Assembly: GCA_040902535.1 (NCBI GenBank)
Contig: JBBDXD010000022.1
Span: 68,104 to 132,103, forward strand
Direction: 5' to 3'
Length of the DNA: 64,000 nt
DNA from: Dehalococcoidia bacterium
GTDB lineage: Bacteria > Chloroflexota > Dehalococcoidia > DSTF01 > JACRBR01
A program made the position numbers and the translations under genes. Below, piece after piece: positions 36,603-44,737 of the stretch (position 1 is its first letter; the number at the start of each line of letters is the position of its first letter). A model generated the notes under the pieces. That model searched no databases. It was not told the DNA's origin and saw nothing but the letters and a program-made list of their open reading frames with translations.

Positions 36603-37838
36603 CTACGGCACGTACTGGTCGATGATCTTCTGCGCCGCCGTCAGCGACAGGATGTCGTTCGAGCCGTCCTCGATCATGGACGAGCGGGCGTCCCGGAACA
36701 GCATCTCGACGACCATCTCCTTCGTCAGTCCCATGCCGCCATGGAGCTGTACCGCATCGCTCGCCACCTCGAATGCGGTCTGCGTGCAGAACACCTTCGA
36801 CGAGATCGAGTACTGGGTACCCGGCGGAAACGTGCCGCTGTTGTACAAGACCGTCGCCCGCGACAGGTGCCGCGCCGCCTCGACCTTCACGAACATGTCG
36901 AAGAGCTTCTTCTGCACGAGCTGGTGCTCGGTAATCGGCACGCCGCCCTGGATGCGTCCCTTGGCGTACGTCAGCGCCTCTTCGAACGCCGCGCGCGCGA
37001 CGCCGGTGAACGTCGAGCCCATGTAGGCGTTCGCGCCGGCCAGCACCGCATCGATCGTGCCCGTGTACGCCTCGGGTGGCGCCAGCATGTACGACTTCGG
37101 GATGCGCACGTTGTCGAAGAAGATCTCGCCCTGGTTCAGCGCTCGCTGCCCAATCTTGTTCAGCGGCGCGCCCTTCGTCACGCCGGGCAGGTTCAGCGGC
37201 ACGATCGCCACGCCGCCACCCGCCATGCCGCGCGCCCGGTCGACGCCGAGAAACGCCAGCGCGTGCGTCGCAATGGTGCCGTTCGACACCCACGCCGACT
37301 TCTGGCCGTTCAGCACGTACTGATCGCCGTCGGGCGTCGCGTTCAGGCCGTACTGGATGTCGGGATTGGAGAAGTACTTCGTGCCGGGCATCAGCGTGTC
37401 GGAGCCGTGGCCCGGCTCGGTGATCGCCCAGCAGCCGATGTATCGCCCCTGCTTGTCCTCGCAGAACGGCATGACGATCTCTTCCATGATCTGCGGGTCG
37501 CGCCGGCCCGCGGCGAACGCGAACGGAAACGACGTCACCGCCAGCGCGATCGCCAGGCCCGCGCTGCCCCAGCCCATCTCTTCGTTCACGATGTGCGACT
37601 CGAGCGGCCCCATGTGCGAGCCGCCGAGCACTTCGGGGAAGTTACGCAGGTGATAGCCGTCCTCGTAGGCACGCTTGAAGACGTGCCACATCGGCGAGCC
37701 CTCGGCAATGGTCTCCTCGGGCGTCATCTTGTCCATCGCGACGCTCGCGGGGCGCATGACGTCGCGCGCGAAGGCGTGCACCTGCTCCTTGAGGGCTTTC
37801 TGCTCGTCCGTGAGGTCTTTGCGAAGGTCGACGTACAT
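36603..37838 (-). CDS. Acyl-CoA dehydrogenase
   Basis: A 411-residue FAD enzyme introducing an alpha-beta double bond in acyl-CoA. AITEPGHGSDT is the FAD-binding signature; the catalytic glutamate is within MIEDGSNDILSL; QLHGGMGLTKEM and the substrate loops match the family. ATG 37838. Likely in fatty acid beta-oxidation with the enoyl-CoA hydratase at 2709, but the substrate chain length is unknown. Not in an obvious operon; the HAD gene lies 162 bp downstream on the same strand. Confidence 0.92.
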   Translation of the reverse strand: MYVDLRKDLTDEQKALKEQVHAFARDVMRPASVAMDKMTPEETIAEGSPMWHVFKRAYEDGYHLRNFPEVLGGSHMGPLESHIVNEEMGWGSAGLAIALAVTSFPFAFAAGRRDPQIMEEIVMPFCEDKQGRYIGCWAITEPGHGSDTLMPGTKYFSNPDIQYGLNATPDGDQYVLNGQKSAWVSNGTIATHALAFLGVDRARGMAGGGVAIVPLNLPGVTKGAPLNKIGQRALNQGEIFFDNVRIPKSYMLAPPEAYTGTIDAVLAGANAYMGSTFTGVARAAFEEALTYAKGRIQGGVPITEHQLVQKKLFDMFVKVEAARHLSRATVLYNSGTFPPGTQYSISSKVFCTQTAFEVASDAVQLHGGMGLTKEMVVEMLFRDARSSMIEDGSNDILSLTAAQKIIDQYVP

Positions 37839-37962
37839 GATGCGCTCCCGGTTCTAGCCTGTCCTCAGCATTGGGGAAGCCGCGGTTACATGGAAGGGCC
37901 GAACGACGCGAGGCGGACGGTCGGGAGGTGGGAGATCGGGGTAGGAGGTCGAAGTCCGAGCT

Positions 37963-38502
37963 TCAGCCGCCCGGGAACGCCGCGATGATCCTCCGCGCGT
38001 GCTGGATGTGGTCCAGGTCGTGGACGCGCTGAAAGCCCGCCCACTCCAGGCAGTTCAACGGCCCGAAGAACGGATGCGGCAACTGCATCTCGAGGTTCGG
38101 CGCATCCGGCAGACTACGCACTGCATCGAGCAGGTCGGCGTTTCGCTGGCGCAGCTCGGCGAGCGCTTCCGCGTACGGCCGTCCGTCATCTGCCGGGATC
38201 ATGCCGATGCCGGCGCCGACCAGGTCTTCGGCGGGTGGCGTCGTACCGCGGGCCAGGTGATGGATCAGCTTTGCGATCAGGCGCTCGGTGAAGGCGGCGT
38301 GCGACGCGAGCCTGTGCAGTCCCCACTCGTCCGCGGCAGGCGCCACCCGCGCCTGTTCTTCCGTCACCGAACTGAAGATCTCGAGCAGTTCTCGCTGCGT
38401 CTCGCTTACACTCTCGACGATCGCGTCGGGCGATTTCGTCCCGTGATCGTGCATGATGTCGAGATACCGCTCGCGCGCGTCCTGGATGTCCTGGCTTACC
38501 AT
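37963..38502 (-). CDS. DinB-family protein
   Basis: A 179-residue four-helix-bundle protein of the DinB/YfiT group, usually metal-binding thiol-dependent transferases or stress proteins. The metal triad is suggested by LHRLASHAAFTE (residues about 62-72), and the C-terminal HDLDHIQHARRII. No partner gene identifies the substrate. Confidence 0.82.
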   Translation of the reverse strand: MVSQDIQDARERYLDIMHDHGTKSPDAIVESVSETQRELLEIFSSVTEEQARVAPAADEWGLHRLASHAAFTERLIAKLIHHLARGTTPPAEDLVGAGIGMIPADDGRPYAEALAELRQRNADLLDAVRSLPDAPNLEMQLPHPFFGPLNCLEWAGFQRVHDLDHIQHARRIIAAFPGG

Positions 38503-38592
38503 CGCTCAGCCCTCAACTACGTGATCCACCGGCTCTTGCATCGTAACGGTGGCACGAGGCCACGCGTCGGTCAAGCGCGGGCGGGCGGCGAG

Positions 38593-39447
38593 TCATGCAT
38601 GGATCTCGACGCGCGTCCCCGCCTCCGCGAAGAGCCAGAAGTACTGCGCATCGTGCAGTTGCAGCCCGACGCAACCGTGACTGGTTGCGGTGCTTCCGAA
38701 CACGCTTTGCGGGCGCCAGTAGTTGAGGTGCAACGCATCGCCCTGCTGGTCGTAGTACTGCGTGAAAAGCACGCGCTCGACGTCGTAGCGCGCCTGGGCG
38801 GGGTTGTAGCCCGCCTGCGCAGACGTCATGCGCTCGACCGCGATCCGTCCGTCCGGCTCGACGGCGTGCGAACCCAGTGGGCTCGGGAACTGCGGCGACC
38901 CGCTCGACACCGGCGCCGTGTAGATCGCCGCATCGCCGATCATCGCCGACGCGGTCTGCGTCGTGACGTTGACGTCGATCCACTTCTCCGCGCCCTGCGG
39001 GTCGCTCAGCGGCGATGCCTGGCCCGGCTGCAGGATGAAGAGGAACGCCGCATAGATGTACGTGCCATCGGTCAACTCGTACCAGGTCGTCGTCCAGTCG
39101 GGCACCGTCGGCACCCACGTCTGCGTCCCGACGAGCCAGTTCTCGCCCTGCACGGCGCGCGCGATGGTAACGGGCGTCAGGTCTTCGAGCGTGGCGACTT
39201 CGTCCGACTGCGTGGTCGGCGCGGAGCGCACGCGCACGTCGCCGCCAACGACGATCGCCGTGTTTTCACTGATCGCGGGCGTCGATGTCGCTGCGGGGAC
39301 GGGCGTAGACGTCGCGGGCACAGGCGTGCGGGTGGCCGTCGGCGGGATCGTGGGTGTCGGATCGGCGCCGCCGCTCGCGCAGGCGGCCAGCGTCATGGTG
39401 ATAATCGCAAGCGCGATCGCGGACGCGGGATGCCGACTGTGTGTCAT
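38593..39447 (-). CDS. L,D-transpeptidase lipoprotein
   Basis: A 284-residue exported protein. A signal peptide ends in the lipobox LAAC (Cys22), then a Pro/Thr-rich linker (to about 55), an SH3-like domain (GDVRVRSAPTTQSDEVATL), and a C-terminal YkuD catalytic domain ending in TATSHGCVGLQLHDAQYFW, which contains the HGC-type nucleophile. It crosslinks peptidoglycan stems at diaminopimelate 3-3 bonds or attaches lipoprotein; the wall is likely of the murein type. The consensus SHGCVRL has Gly in place of Arg. Confidence 0.9.
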   Translation of the reverse strand: MTHSRHPASAIALAIITMTLAACASGGADPTPTIPPTATRTPVPATSTPVPAATSTPAISENTAIVVGGDVRVRSAPTTQSDEVATLEDLTPVTIARAVQGENWLVGTQTWVPTVPDWTTTWYELTDGTYIYAAFLFILQPGQASPLSDPQGAEKWIDVNVTTQTASAMIGDAAIYTAPVSSGSPQFPSPLGSHAVEPDGRIAVERMTSAQAGYNPAQARYDVERVLFTQYYDQQGDALHLNYWRPQSVFGSTATSHGCVGLQLHDAQYFWLFAEAGTRVEIHA

Positions 39448-39493
39448 GTGGCGATCGTAGCACGCTGCTCGTGCGCCACGCGCGTGGCATCGA

Positions 39494-40462
39494 TCACGAG
39501 CGCTCCAGCACCTCGTCGACGATCCTGTCGCGCACCGACTCGGAATTGTCGATCGTGGTGTGGTTCACGGGTTTCAGGTCGCCGCCCTTGTCGCCGCTCT
39601 CCGGGCCTTGCTCGTCGCTCGCGTCCCAGTTCTCGACGTTCGGCGATTCGTAGGGTTCGCCGCTGAGCGTCGGGTCGTTCGATTCGTGGACGTTGAACAC
39701 CGGCACGACGTCCGGGCGCGAAGCCGTATCGCCCGTGTACAACTCGTCGACGCGATCGAGGTCCACGACGACGACGAATCGGTCGGCGTACTGGTCTTCG
39801 AGCCGCGCTGCGACGACGTCGGCTGTTACGGCGCCGTGGCTGTGCCCGACGATGGCGGCGCGCAGGCAGGGGTAGCGCTCCAGGTACACGCGCACGACAT
39901 TCGTCGTCCAGTCTTCCATGCCCGTGTGTACGTTCTGCGCGCCTGCCATGGCCGGCCCTGCGAGCACCGAGAGCGTGTCGACGCCCTCGTCGTCGTAGCG
40001 GTCCTGCAGGTCGCTGATGACCTCGCGGATGCCGGCGGCGCTGGCCTTGTCCTTCAGGTTCACGACGCCGCCGCCGACGCCGACGAGCAGCACGGGTTCG
40101 TCGCCCTGGTCGCATGAGACCTCGGCGGGTGAGAAGTAGCCGTGCGCAACCGCGTATTCCGGCTCGTCCGGCGCGTCCTCTGAGCACGCTTCGGTGTTCG
40201 GCGCCAGCGCGATATCGACGCCCAGCAGGAACTCGGCGTCCTGCTGGTCACGTTCGTCGTCGGCGTTGAAGTCGGGCAGTTCCCCCGGGTCCTGCGCGTC
40301 TTGCTCGTTGATCCGATCGTCGCCGTTGACATCGAGGCAGGCAATCTTGCTGAACGTCGCGCGGGGGGTCTTGGAGAGCCCCGTCGAGTCACAGGCGACG
40401 GCCGTCGCTGCGACGAGCATGGCGCAGAGTCCCGTGAGGTAGCAGATGTGCAAATTCTTCAT
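39494..40462 (-). CDS. Lipoprotein with dockerin-like repeats and alpha/beta-hydrolase-like domain
   Basis: A 322-residue exported lipoprotein (signal to lipobox VAC at residue 24). Residues about 40-85 carry two EF-hand-like/dockerin-like calcium loops: CLDVNGDDRINEQDA and PDFNADDERDQQDAEFL. The rest is an alpha/beta-hydrolase-like domain with the nucleophile elbow VGHSHGAV and the GVGGGVV strand; a charge-relay Asp may be VDLDRVDE and the His at KPVNHTT. A calcium-dependent surface lipase/esterase or protein-binding hydrolase is possible; dockerins usually bind cohesins, and no cohesin was seen here. Confidence 0.75.
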   Translation of the reverse strand: MKNLHICYLTGLCAMLVAATAVACDSTGLSKTPRATFSKIACLDVNGDDRINEQDAQDPGELPDFNADDERDQQDAEFLLGVDIALAPNTEACSEDAPDEPEYAVAHGYFSPAEVSCDQGDEPVLLVGVGGGVVNLKDKASAAGIREVISDLQDRYDDEGVDTLSVLAGPAMAGAQNVHTGMEDWTTNVVRVYLERYPCLRAAIVGHSHGAVTADVVAARLEDQYADRFVVVVDLDRVDELYTGDTASRPDVVPVFNVHESNDPTLSGEPYESPNVENWDASDEQGPESGDKGGDLKPVNHTTIDNSESVRDRIVDEVLERS

Positions 40463-40533
40463 GCGTCCAGCGTAGGAGGCGGGGCGTTACTATGCAGGGT
40501 GCATTTGGACTATCGCGAATTGCACATTCATCT

Positions 40534-41613
40534 CTATGGACGTGCGTCAACGAGTTCCAGCGCAGCAGCTTCGCCGCGAAGCTGGCCGCAGGCGGCGCTG
40601 ATCTCGACGCCCTTTTCGACCCGCACCGTGCAGGCGACGCCGCGCGCCGCGAGTGCGCGCTGGAACGCCAGCGTCCGTGCTCTCCCCGGCCGGTGGATGC
40701 CCTCGTCCGGCGTCGGGTTGACGGGGATCAGGTTCACGTGGCACAGCACGCCGTCGAGCAGGACGGCCAGCGCGCGCGCCTGCTCCGGGGCGTCGTTCAC
40801 GCCTTCCATCAGGCAGTACTCGAATGTCACCCGCCGCCCCGTCTTCGAAACGTAGTCGCGGCACGCCTGCACGATGTCCTCAATCGGGTACCGATGCGCT
40901 GTCGAGATCAGGCGTTCGCGCAGCGCGCGGTCGGGGGCGTGCAGGGAGACCGCAAGCCCGACCTGCAGTTGTTCATCGGCGAGCTTGCGAATGCCGGGGA
41001 TGATGCCGACCGTCGAGATCGTAATGTGGCGCGCCGCCATCGCCATGCCCGTGGCGCTGTTCACCGTCTCGACGGAACGCCAGACGTTGCGATAGTTCGC
41101 CATCGGCTCGCCCATGCCCATGAAGACGACGTTCGTCAGCGCGCGGCCGCCGCTGTCGCGCTGGTCGCGCGCGAACGCGACGATCTGCGCCACGATCTCG
41201 CCGGCCGTCAGGTTGCGCTCGAAGCCCGCCTGGCCGGTGGCGCAGAACGAGCAGCCCATCGCGCAGCCGGCCTGGCTCGAGACGCAGACCGTCGCCCGCC
41301 CGCGGCTGTCGCCGCGCGGGTCATACAGCATCAGCACCGACTCGATGAGCTTGCCGTCTTCGAGGCGCAGCAGGCGCTTGCGCGTCAGCCGGTCGTCGGC
41401 GGTCAACGTGGCGACCGTCTCGATGCCCGGCAACGGCAGTTCCGCGGCGAAGCGCTCGCGGAGCGCCGCCGGCACGTTGGTCATCTCGTCGTACGAAGCG
41501 GCGAAGCCCCGGTACGCCCACTCCCACACCTGGCGGGCGCGATACGGCGGCTCGCCGGCCGCTTCGACGGCGGCCGTCAGTTCGGGCAGGCTCAGGTCAT
41601 ACAGGGAAGGCAT
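40534..41613 (-). CDS. rlmN: 23S rRNA (adenine-2503-C2)-methyltransferase RlmN
   Basis: A 359-residue radical SAM enzyme that methylates A2503 of 23S rRNA (and A37 of some tRNAs). C-x3-C-x2-C cluster in QAGCAMGCSFCATGQ; the methylated cysteine is in ISAACGQLRG; GMGEPMANYRNV is conserved. ATG 41613, the downstream ATG of an upstream ORF extension, matches the family start. Confidence 0.95.
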   Translation of the reverse strand: MPSLYDLSLPELTAAVEAAGEPPYRARQVWEWAYRGFAASYDEMTNVPAALRERFAAELPLPGIETVATLTADDRLTRKRLLRLEDGKLIESVLMLYDPRGDSRGRATVCVSSQAGCAMGCSFCATGQAGFERNLTAGEIVAQIVAFARDQRDSGGRALTNVVFMGMGEPMANYRNVWRSVETVNSATGMAMAARHITISTVGIIPGIRKLADEQLQVGLAVSLHAPDRALRERLISTAHRYPIEDIVQACRDYVSKTGRRVTFEYCLMEGVNDAPEQARALAVLLDGVLCHVNLIPVNPTPDEGIHRPGRARTLAFQRALAARGVACTVRVEKGVEISAACGQLRGEAAALELVDARP

Positions 41614-41702
41614 CGATCCAGTGTAGCGAGCCGGGTTCGCCGCGCCCCGCGACGTCATACGGGCGATTACGTGCCTTTATTGCACGAATGGAAGTTCGTG
41701 TG

Positions 41703-41733
41703 TTGACAACTCCGGCACCCACGGGTGTATCAT
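41703..41733 (+). promoter_or_regulatory. Candidate promoter of A-B-C unit 1
   Basis: TTGACA (41703-41708) and TATCAT (41728-41733) are 19 bp apart. The same region before unit 2 (CTGACA at 43789, GATCAT at 43813) is one base shorter, so promoter and untranslated leader are part of the duplicated segment. Confidence 0.5.
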
Positions 41734-41984
41734 CGCTCCCCTGGCGCCGCAGCGCGTCGATCCCCCGGATGGCCGGAGGCGCCACCGCCGAGAGGAAGCG
41801 GAGGAGGCTGATCTCACGAAGAACATCCTTGCCTTTGCCCTGACCCTTGTGGTCCTTGCCGTCGTCTTCGCGGCGTCACACTGCCCCAACGATCCCGATT
41901 GCGGCCACCCTGGCGGCGAGTGCGGGAGCGACAGCGGCTGCGTGCCGGGGTTCGGCGGCATCGACGACACGCCACTCCGCTGCG
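41729..41984 (+). repeat. 256 bp near-identical duplicated segment, copy 1
   Basis: Matches 43814-44069 with two substitutions by direct comparison (at about 41934 and 41971). It spans the -10 element, an untranslated leader with a GGCGCC inverted repeat, a GGAGGAGG ribosome site and the first part of gene A1. The following sequence diverges strongly. Confidence 0.9.
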
Positions 41985-42649
41985 GCGGCGGTGGTGGAGG
42001 TGGTTCTGGACCGCCTGTCGCTACGGTCGTCATTCCAAGCCCCACGCCGACGCCCGTGCCGCAGCAAACACCAGTACCGCCCTTCAATTTTGTGCCTTAT
42101 ACCTTCAACAGCCCTAACTGCTCGGACAGCAGCCAGTATGTGGATCCTATCAACGTCATCTACGCGGAGAACGGCTCGTGGCCATCTGTTGAATCTCACG
42201 CTGGGCAGCACGGGGGTTGGAACAGCCACGATGGTAGCGAGCAGTGGTTTCAAGAACTCGACAATTGCTACCCCATGCACGGGCAGTCCGCGAGTGGGCC
42301 CAACTGGCAGTTTCCCGGGCGCTTTCACATGCGATATCGGCAGGGATCGAACTCGATTGCCGGGTACGGAATCATAAGCGTTGCCGACGCGCATCACGAG
42401 GATCTTGGCCAGTGCATCATAATGGGAATCGAAGTTCCGGCGCACGTCGTTGATCACAATTCCGACAATGCAGGCGAGAGCGGGTTCGACATGGGGAAGG
42501 AGGACATCATTCAAAACTGGGGTGTCGGCGGAACGGGCCACACTCCTCGCGATTACATATACCTCCGGAACATCATGCTCATGAAGCAGTGCGACCAAGC
42601 GTACTCTTGGGGCGATGGTTACGCCGTGATCGTCCCAATCCCAGACTAG
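41816..42649 (+). CDS. Family A exported Cys-rich protein, copy 1
   Basis: About 277 residues with no recognised family. The membrane/signal segment is NILAFALTLVVLAVVFAASHC, then a Cys-rich part (CPNDPDCGHPGGECGSDSGC), a glycine linker, a Pro/Thr linker, and a C-terminal domain of about 170 residues with conserved Cys and His (CSDSSQYVDP, HMRYRQG, MKQCDQAYSWGDGYAV). That domain aligns with gene A2: DP...G, Q.F....C, MH.R, P.H, LM.QC, DGY. The start is uncertain: no ATG/GTG/TTG lies between the ribosome site GGAGGAGG and the membrane segment, so a non-canonical CTC 41813 or ACG 41816 is proposed; GTG 41849 truncates the segment. Exported, role unknown. Confidence 0.6.
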   Translation, partial: TKNILAFALTLVVLAVVFAASHCPNDPDCGHPGGECGSDSGCVPGFGGIDDTPLRCGGGGGGGSGPPVATVVIPSPTPTPVPQQTPVPPFNFVPYTFNSPNCSDSSQYVDPINVIYAENGSWPSVESHAGQHGGWNSHDGSEQWFQELDNCYPMHGQSASGPNWQFPGRFHMRYRQGSNSIAGYGIISVADAHHEDLGQCIIMGIEVPAHVVDHNSDNAGESGFDMGKEDIIQNWGVGGTGHTPRDYIYLRNIMLMKQCDQAYSWGDGYAVIVPIPD

Positions 42650-42658
42650 GAGCGCGTT

Positions 42659-43330
42659 ATGAAACACTTGATGCCACTTGCGCTTCTGGCCGCGGCAGCC
42701 GTACTCGCTGCGCTAGCTGGAGCGGCCCGTCAGTTGACAATGGAGAGCGAAGGCTACGCCACGCTCTCGCCTTCACAGAGCTCGGCGGCGGAGGCTACCC
42801 AGTTCGACCAGTATCCCCTGTTTTGGTTGGGGGAGGCGTTCGACAATCTTCCGTTGGCCGCAGTGATCCGCGACCTGCGTTCAGACGATCCCACGTCCGC
42901 TGTTCCCACCGCAAGGGACGGATTCTATTTCGTATACGGTGATTGCACCGCGAGTGCCCACGGAGGCTGTGCACCGCCGCTTCAGCTATATGTCACCTTG
43001 AGGTGCTATATGCCGCCTGAGTTGCTTGACCCGGTAGGAATAACCAAGAGCCTTGGGGTGGCGCGCGGTGGGGCAGTGACTCTCGACATCTACGGTGACG
43101 TCACGATGTGGACTGGCGAGGTCTCCGTAACCATTTTCTCGTCGACGGATGAACTATCGGACAGGGCCATTGCAGCATTGGAGCCGGCGAATTTAGCAGC
43201 GCTCGGTTCGGACGCCACGAATGTTATTACGGGGTACGACGGCTTGCGGTCAAATCTCGCTCCACCGGGGAGTGGCAGTTGCGATCAGATCCAAGAGAGA
43301 GAAAGGTCTCGCGTCCCGGGTGTCGATTGA
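42659..43330 (+). CDS. Family B exported protein, copy 1
   Basis: A 223-residue protein with an N-terminal signal or membrane helix (MPLALLAAAAVLAALAG) and a domain shared with 44738 and 45720: YPLFWLGEAFDNLPL, then DGFYFVYGDC, GCAPPLQLYVTLRC, and a C-terminal ANLAALG-type end. The pattern FxFVYGxC...GC..PxQxxVxxC defines family B. It follows A1 after 9 bp with AGGAG in front of ATG, so it is cotranscribed. No known family recognised; paired cysteines suggest extracytoplasmic disulphides. Confidence 0.65.
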   Translation: MKHLMPLALLAAAAVLAALAGAARQLTMESEGYATLSPSQSSAAEATQFDQYPLFWLGEAFDNLPLAAVIRDLRSDDPTSAVPTARDGFYFVYGDCTASAHGGCAPPLQLYVTLRCYMPPELLDPVGITKSLGVARGGAVTLDIYGDVTMWTGEVSVTIFSSTDELSDRAIAALEPANLAALGSDATNVITGYDGLRSNLAPPGSGSCDQIQERERSRVPGVD

Positions 43331-43351
43331 TCGCACGCCAGATCTCTCGGC

Positions 43352-43630
43352 ATGAAGAGCGCATTCATCGTTTGCGGCGGTGTCTTGGCAGTGGTTGGCG
43401 CGTTCGGCGCTTTTCAAGCGCTCATACAAATGTGGCCAAACTTCCACGACCAGTTGGCGGGTACCTTTCTCCTCAGTTCGTTCGCCCTCATCGGTATCCT
43501 TACCACCGTTCTGGCGCGACGTGCCGCCTGTACCGATTTCGGGCGCCGAACGACGACCATTCTTTCTGGCGCTGTGTTTGCTTTTCTCTTCCTTCAGGGT
43601 GCTGCTCTCATCTTTCTCACCCATGCTTAG
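43352..43630 (+). CDS. Family C small membrane protein, copy 1
   Basis: A 92-residue protein with three predicted membrane helices (residues 4-24, 38-55, 68-88). Helices two and three align loosely with genes at 45358, 46577 and 47062 (FALIGILTTVLARR, then TTTILSGAVFAFLFLQGAALIFL), but it lacks their C-terminal N-x-C...PG...C tail. Follows B1 after 21 bp without a clear ribosome site. Family placement is tentative. Confidence 0.5.
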   Translation: MKSAFIVCGGVLAVVGAFGAFQALIQMWPNFHDQLAGTFLLSSFALIGILTTVLARRAACTDFGRRTTTILSGAVFAFLFLQGAALIFLTHA

Positions 43631-43810
43631 CGAGGCGAATCGGCGTTGGACTACGCTGGCGATCACGCCCCATCGCACTGACGAGATCATCTCTCGCGCA
43701 CATAGTGTAGCGAGCGGCGTATTGTCGCCCCGGCAGACCCATATTCTCTGATCATGTTCGAATCAGTACACAAAAGAGAATCTCGCTCCTGACAACTCCC
43801 GCCCGTACGG
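43631..43810. other. Gap before A-B-C unit 2
   Basis: 180 bp without a supported gene. It is visibly richer in A/T (for example ATATTCTCTGATCATG near 43741) and ends in the CTGACA-18 bp-GATCAT promoter-like element of unit 2. Confidence 0.4.
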
Positions 43811-43813
43811 GTG

Positions 43814-44069
43814 ATCATCGCTCCCCTGGCGCCGCAGCGCGTCGATCCCCCGGATGGCCGGAGGCGCCACCGCCGAGAGGAAGCGGAGGAGGCTGATCTC
43901 ACGAAGAACATCCTTGCCTTTGCCCTGACCCTTGTGGTCCTTGCCGTCGTCTTCGCGGCGTCACACTGCCCCAACGATCCCGATTGCGGCCACCCTGGCG
44001 GCGAGTGCGGCAGCGACAGCGGCTGCGTGCCGGGGTTCGGCGGCATCGACGACACCCCACTCCGCTGCG
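43814..44069 (+). repeat. 256 bp near-identical duplicated segment, copy 2
   Basis: Equivalent to 41729-41984 with two substitutions (GCGGGAGC versus GCGGCAGC, and GACACGCC versus GACACCCC). Covers promoter end, leader, ribosome site and the N-terminal region of gene A2, after which similarity is only at protein-motif level. Confidence 0.9.
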
Positions 44070-44725
44070 ACGGCGGCGGCGGCGGTGGGGGTGGTGGAGG
44101 CGGCCCGGCATCTACTCCCACGCCTGTCATCGATGCCGGATTCCGCGCCTTCGGCGGAGAGTTCAGCTACAACGACGACTGTACTCAGCGGATCGACCCT
44201 GTGACGATGATCATAAGGTACGACGGAACTAACGCCGAGGAGCACTTCATTCACCATGGAGTTACCGTAAAGACGGGTGGACTCCAGCACTTCAGGGATT
44301 TCGAAGCCTGCGTCGAAGGGGAGTACAGCACGGCTACTAACGACGGACAGACGAATTGCGGACCGCTCCCATTTCCTTGTGGTGCGGAAGCGCGCATGCA
44401 TGTCCGGTGCAATGTCGTGGGTTCAGCGCCAGATACGCACGGCGGCACCTTCGCGAGTTGTACGCCTCATTTCGACGAGGCCGTGACCTGTCGTGGAATT
44501 CCCAAACACGCGATTCCTGACCAAATGGGAGATAGGTGGCCGGGTCTCAACCCGACGAGCTCAGGGTTCAGTGCGGGGCGAGACTACTTCCATTGGGTCA
44601 TGGTCCAGGAGGGCGGGCATGCCTTCATCGCCAGTAGATGGTGGGGCAACGTTCATCTGATGAGCCAGTGCAACGGTTGGTGGACTGGAAGTGACGGTTA
44701 CGTCAATCATATCGACGGTAGTTAG
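43901..44725 (+). CDS. Family A exported Cys-rich protein, copy 2
   Basis: About 274 residues and a paralogue of 41816. The N-terminal 75 or so residues are almost identical (membrane segment, Cys-rich part), the glycine linker is longer, and the C-terminal domain is diverged but keeps RIDPVTMIIRYDGT, QHFRDFEAC, RMHVRCNV, PKHAIPDQ, NVHLMSQCNGWW and GSDGYVNHI. A GTG at 43811 is in frame but has no ribosome site and sits on the -10, and copy 1 has no start there, so the same non-canonical start (ACG 43901 or CTC 43898) is proposed. Exported; function unknown. Confidence 0.6.
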   Translation, partial: TKNILAFALTLVVLAVVFAASHCPNDPDCGHPGGECGSDSGCVPGFGGIDDTPLRCDGGGGGGGGGGGPASTPTPVIDAGFRAFGGEFSYNDDCTQRIDPVTMIIRYDGTNAEEHFIHHGVTVKTGGLQHFRDFEACVEGEYSTATNDGQTNCGPLPFPCGAEARMHVRCNVVGSAPDTHGGTFASCTPHFDEAVTCRGIPKHAIPDQMGDRWPGLNPTSSGFSAGRDYFHWVMVQEGGHAFIASRWWGNVHLMSQCNGWWTGSDGYVNHIDGS

Positions 44726-44737
44726 GAGCTCAACGAG

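Noticed and set aside
37850-37860. CTAGAAC half-site in front of the acyl-CoA dehydrogenase
   Set aside because: It matches only the left half of the SOS-like box, has no GTTTG right half, and overlaps the ribosome site region; not counted as a LexA operator.
41770-41844. uORF from ATG 41770 ending at TGA, as fused start of gene A by programmed frameshift
   Set aside because: A -1 shift would be needed and no slippery heptamer is visible; kept only as a note.
43811-43900. GTG 43811 as start for family A copy 2
   Set aside because: It has no ribosome site and lies on the candidate -10 region, and copy 1 has no in-frame start codon at the equivalent place, so it is unlikely to be the shared start.
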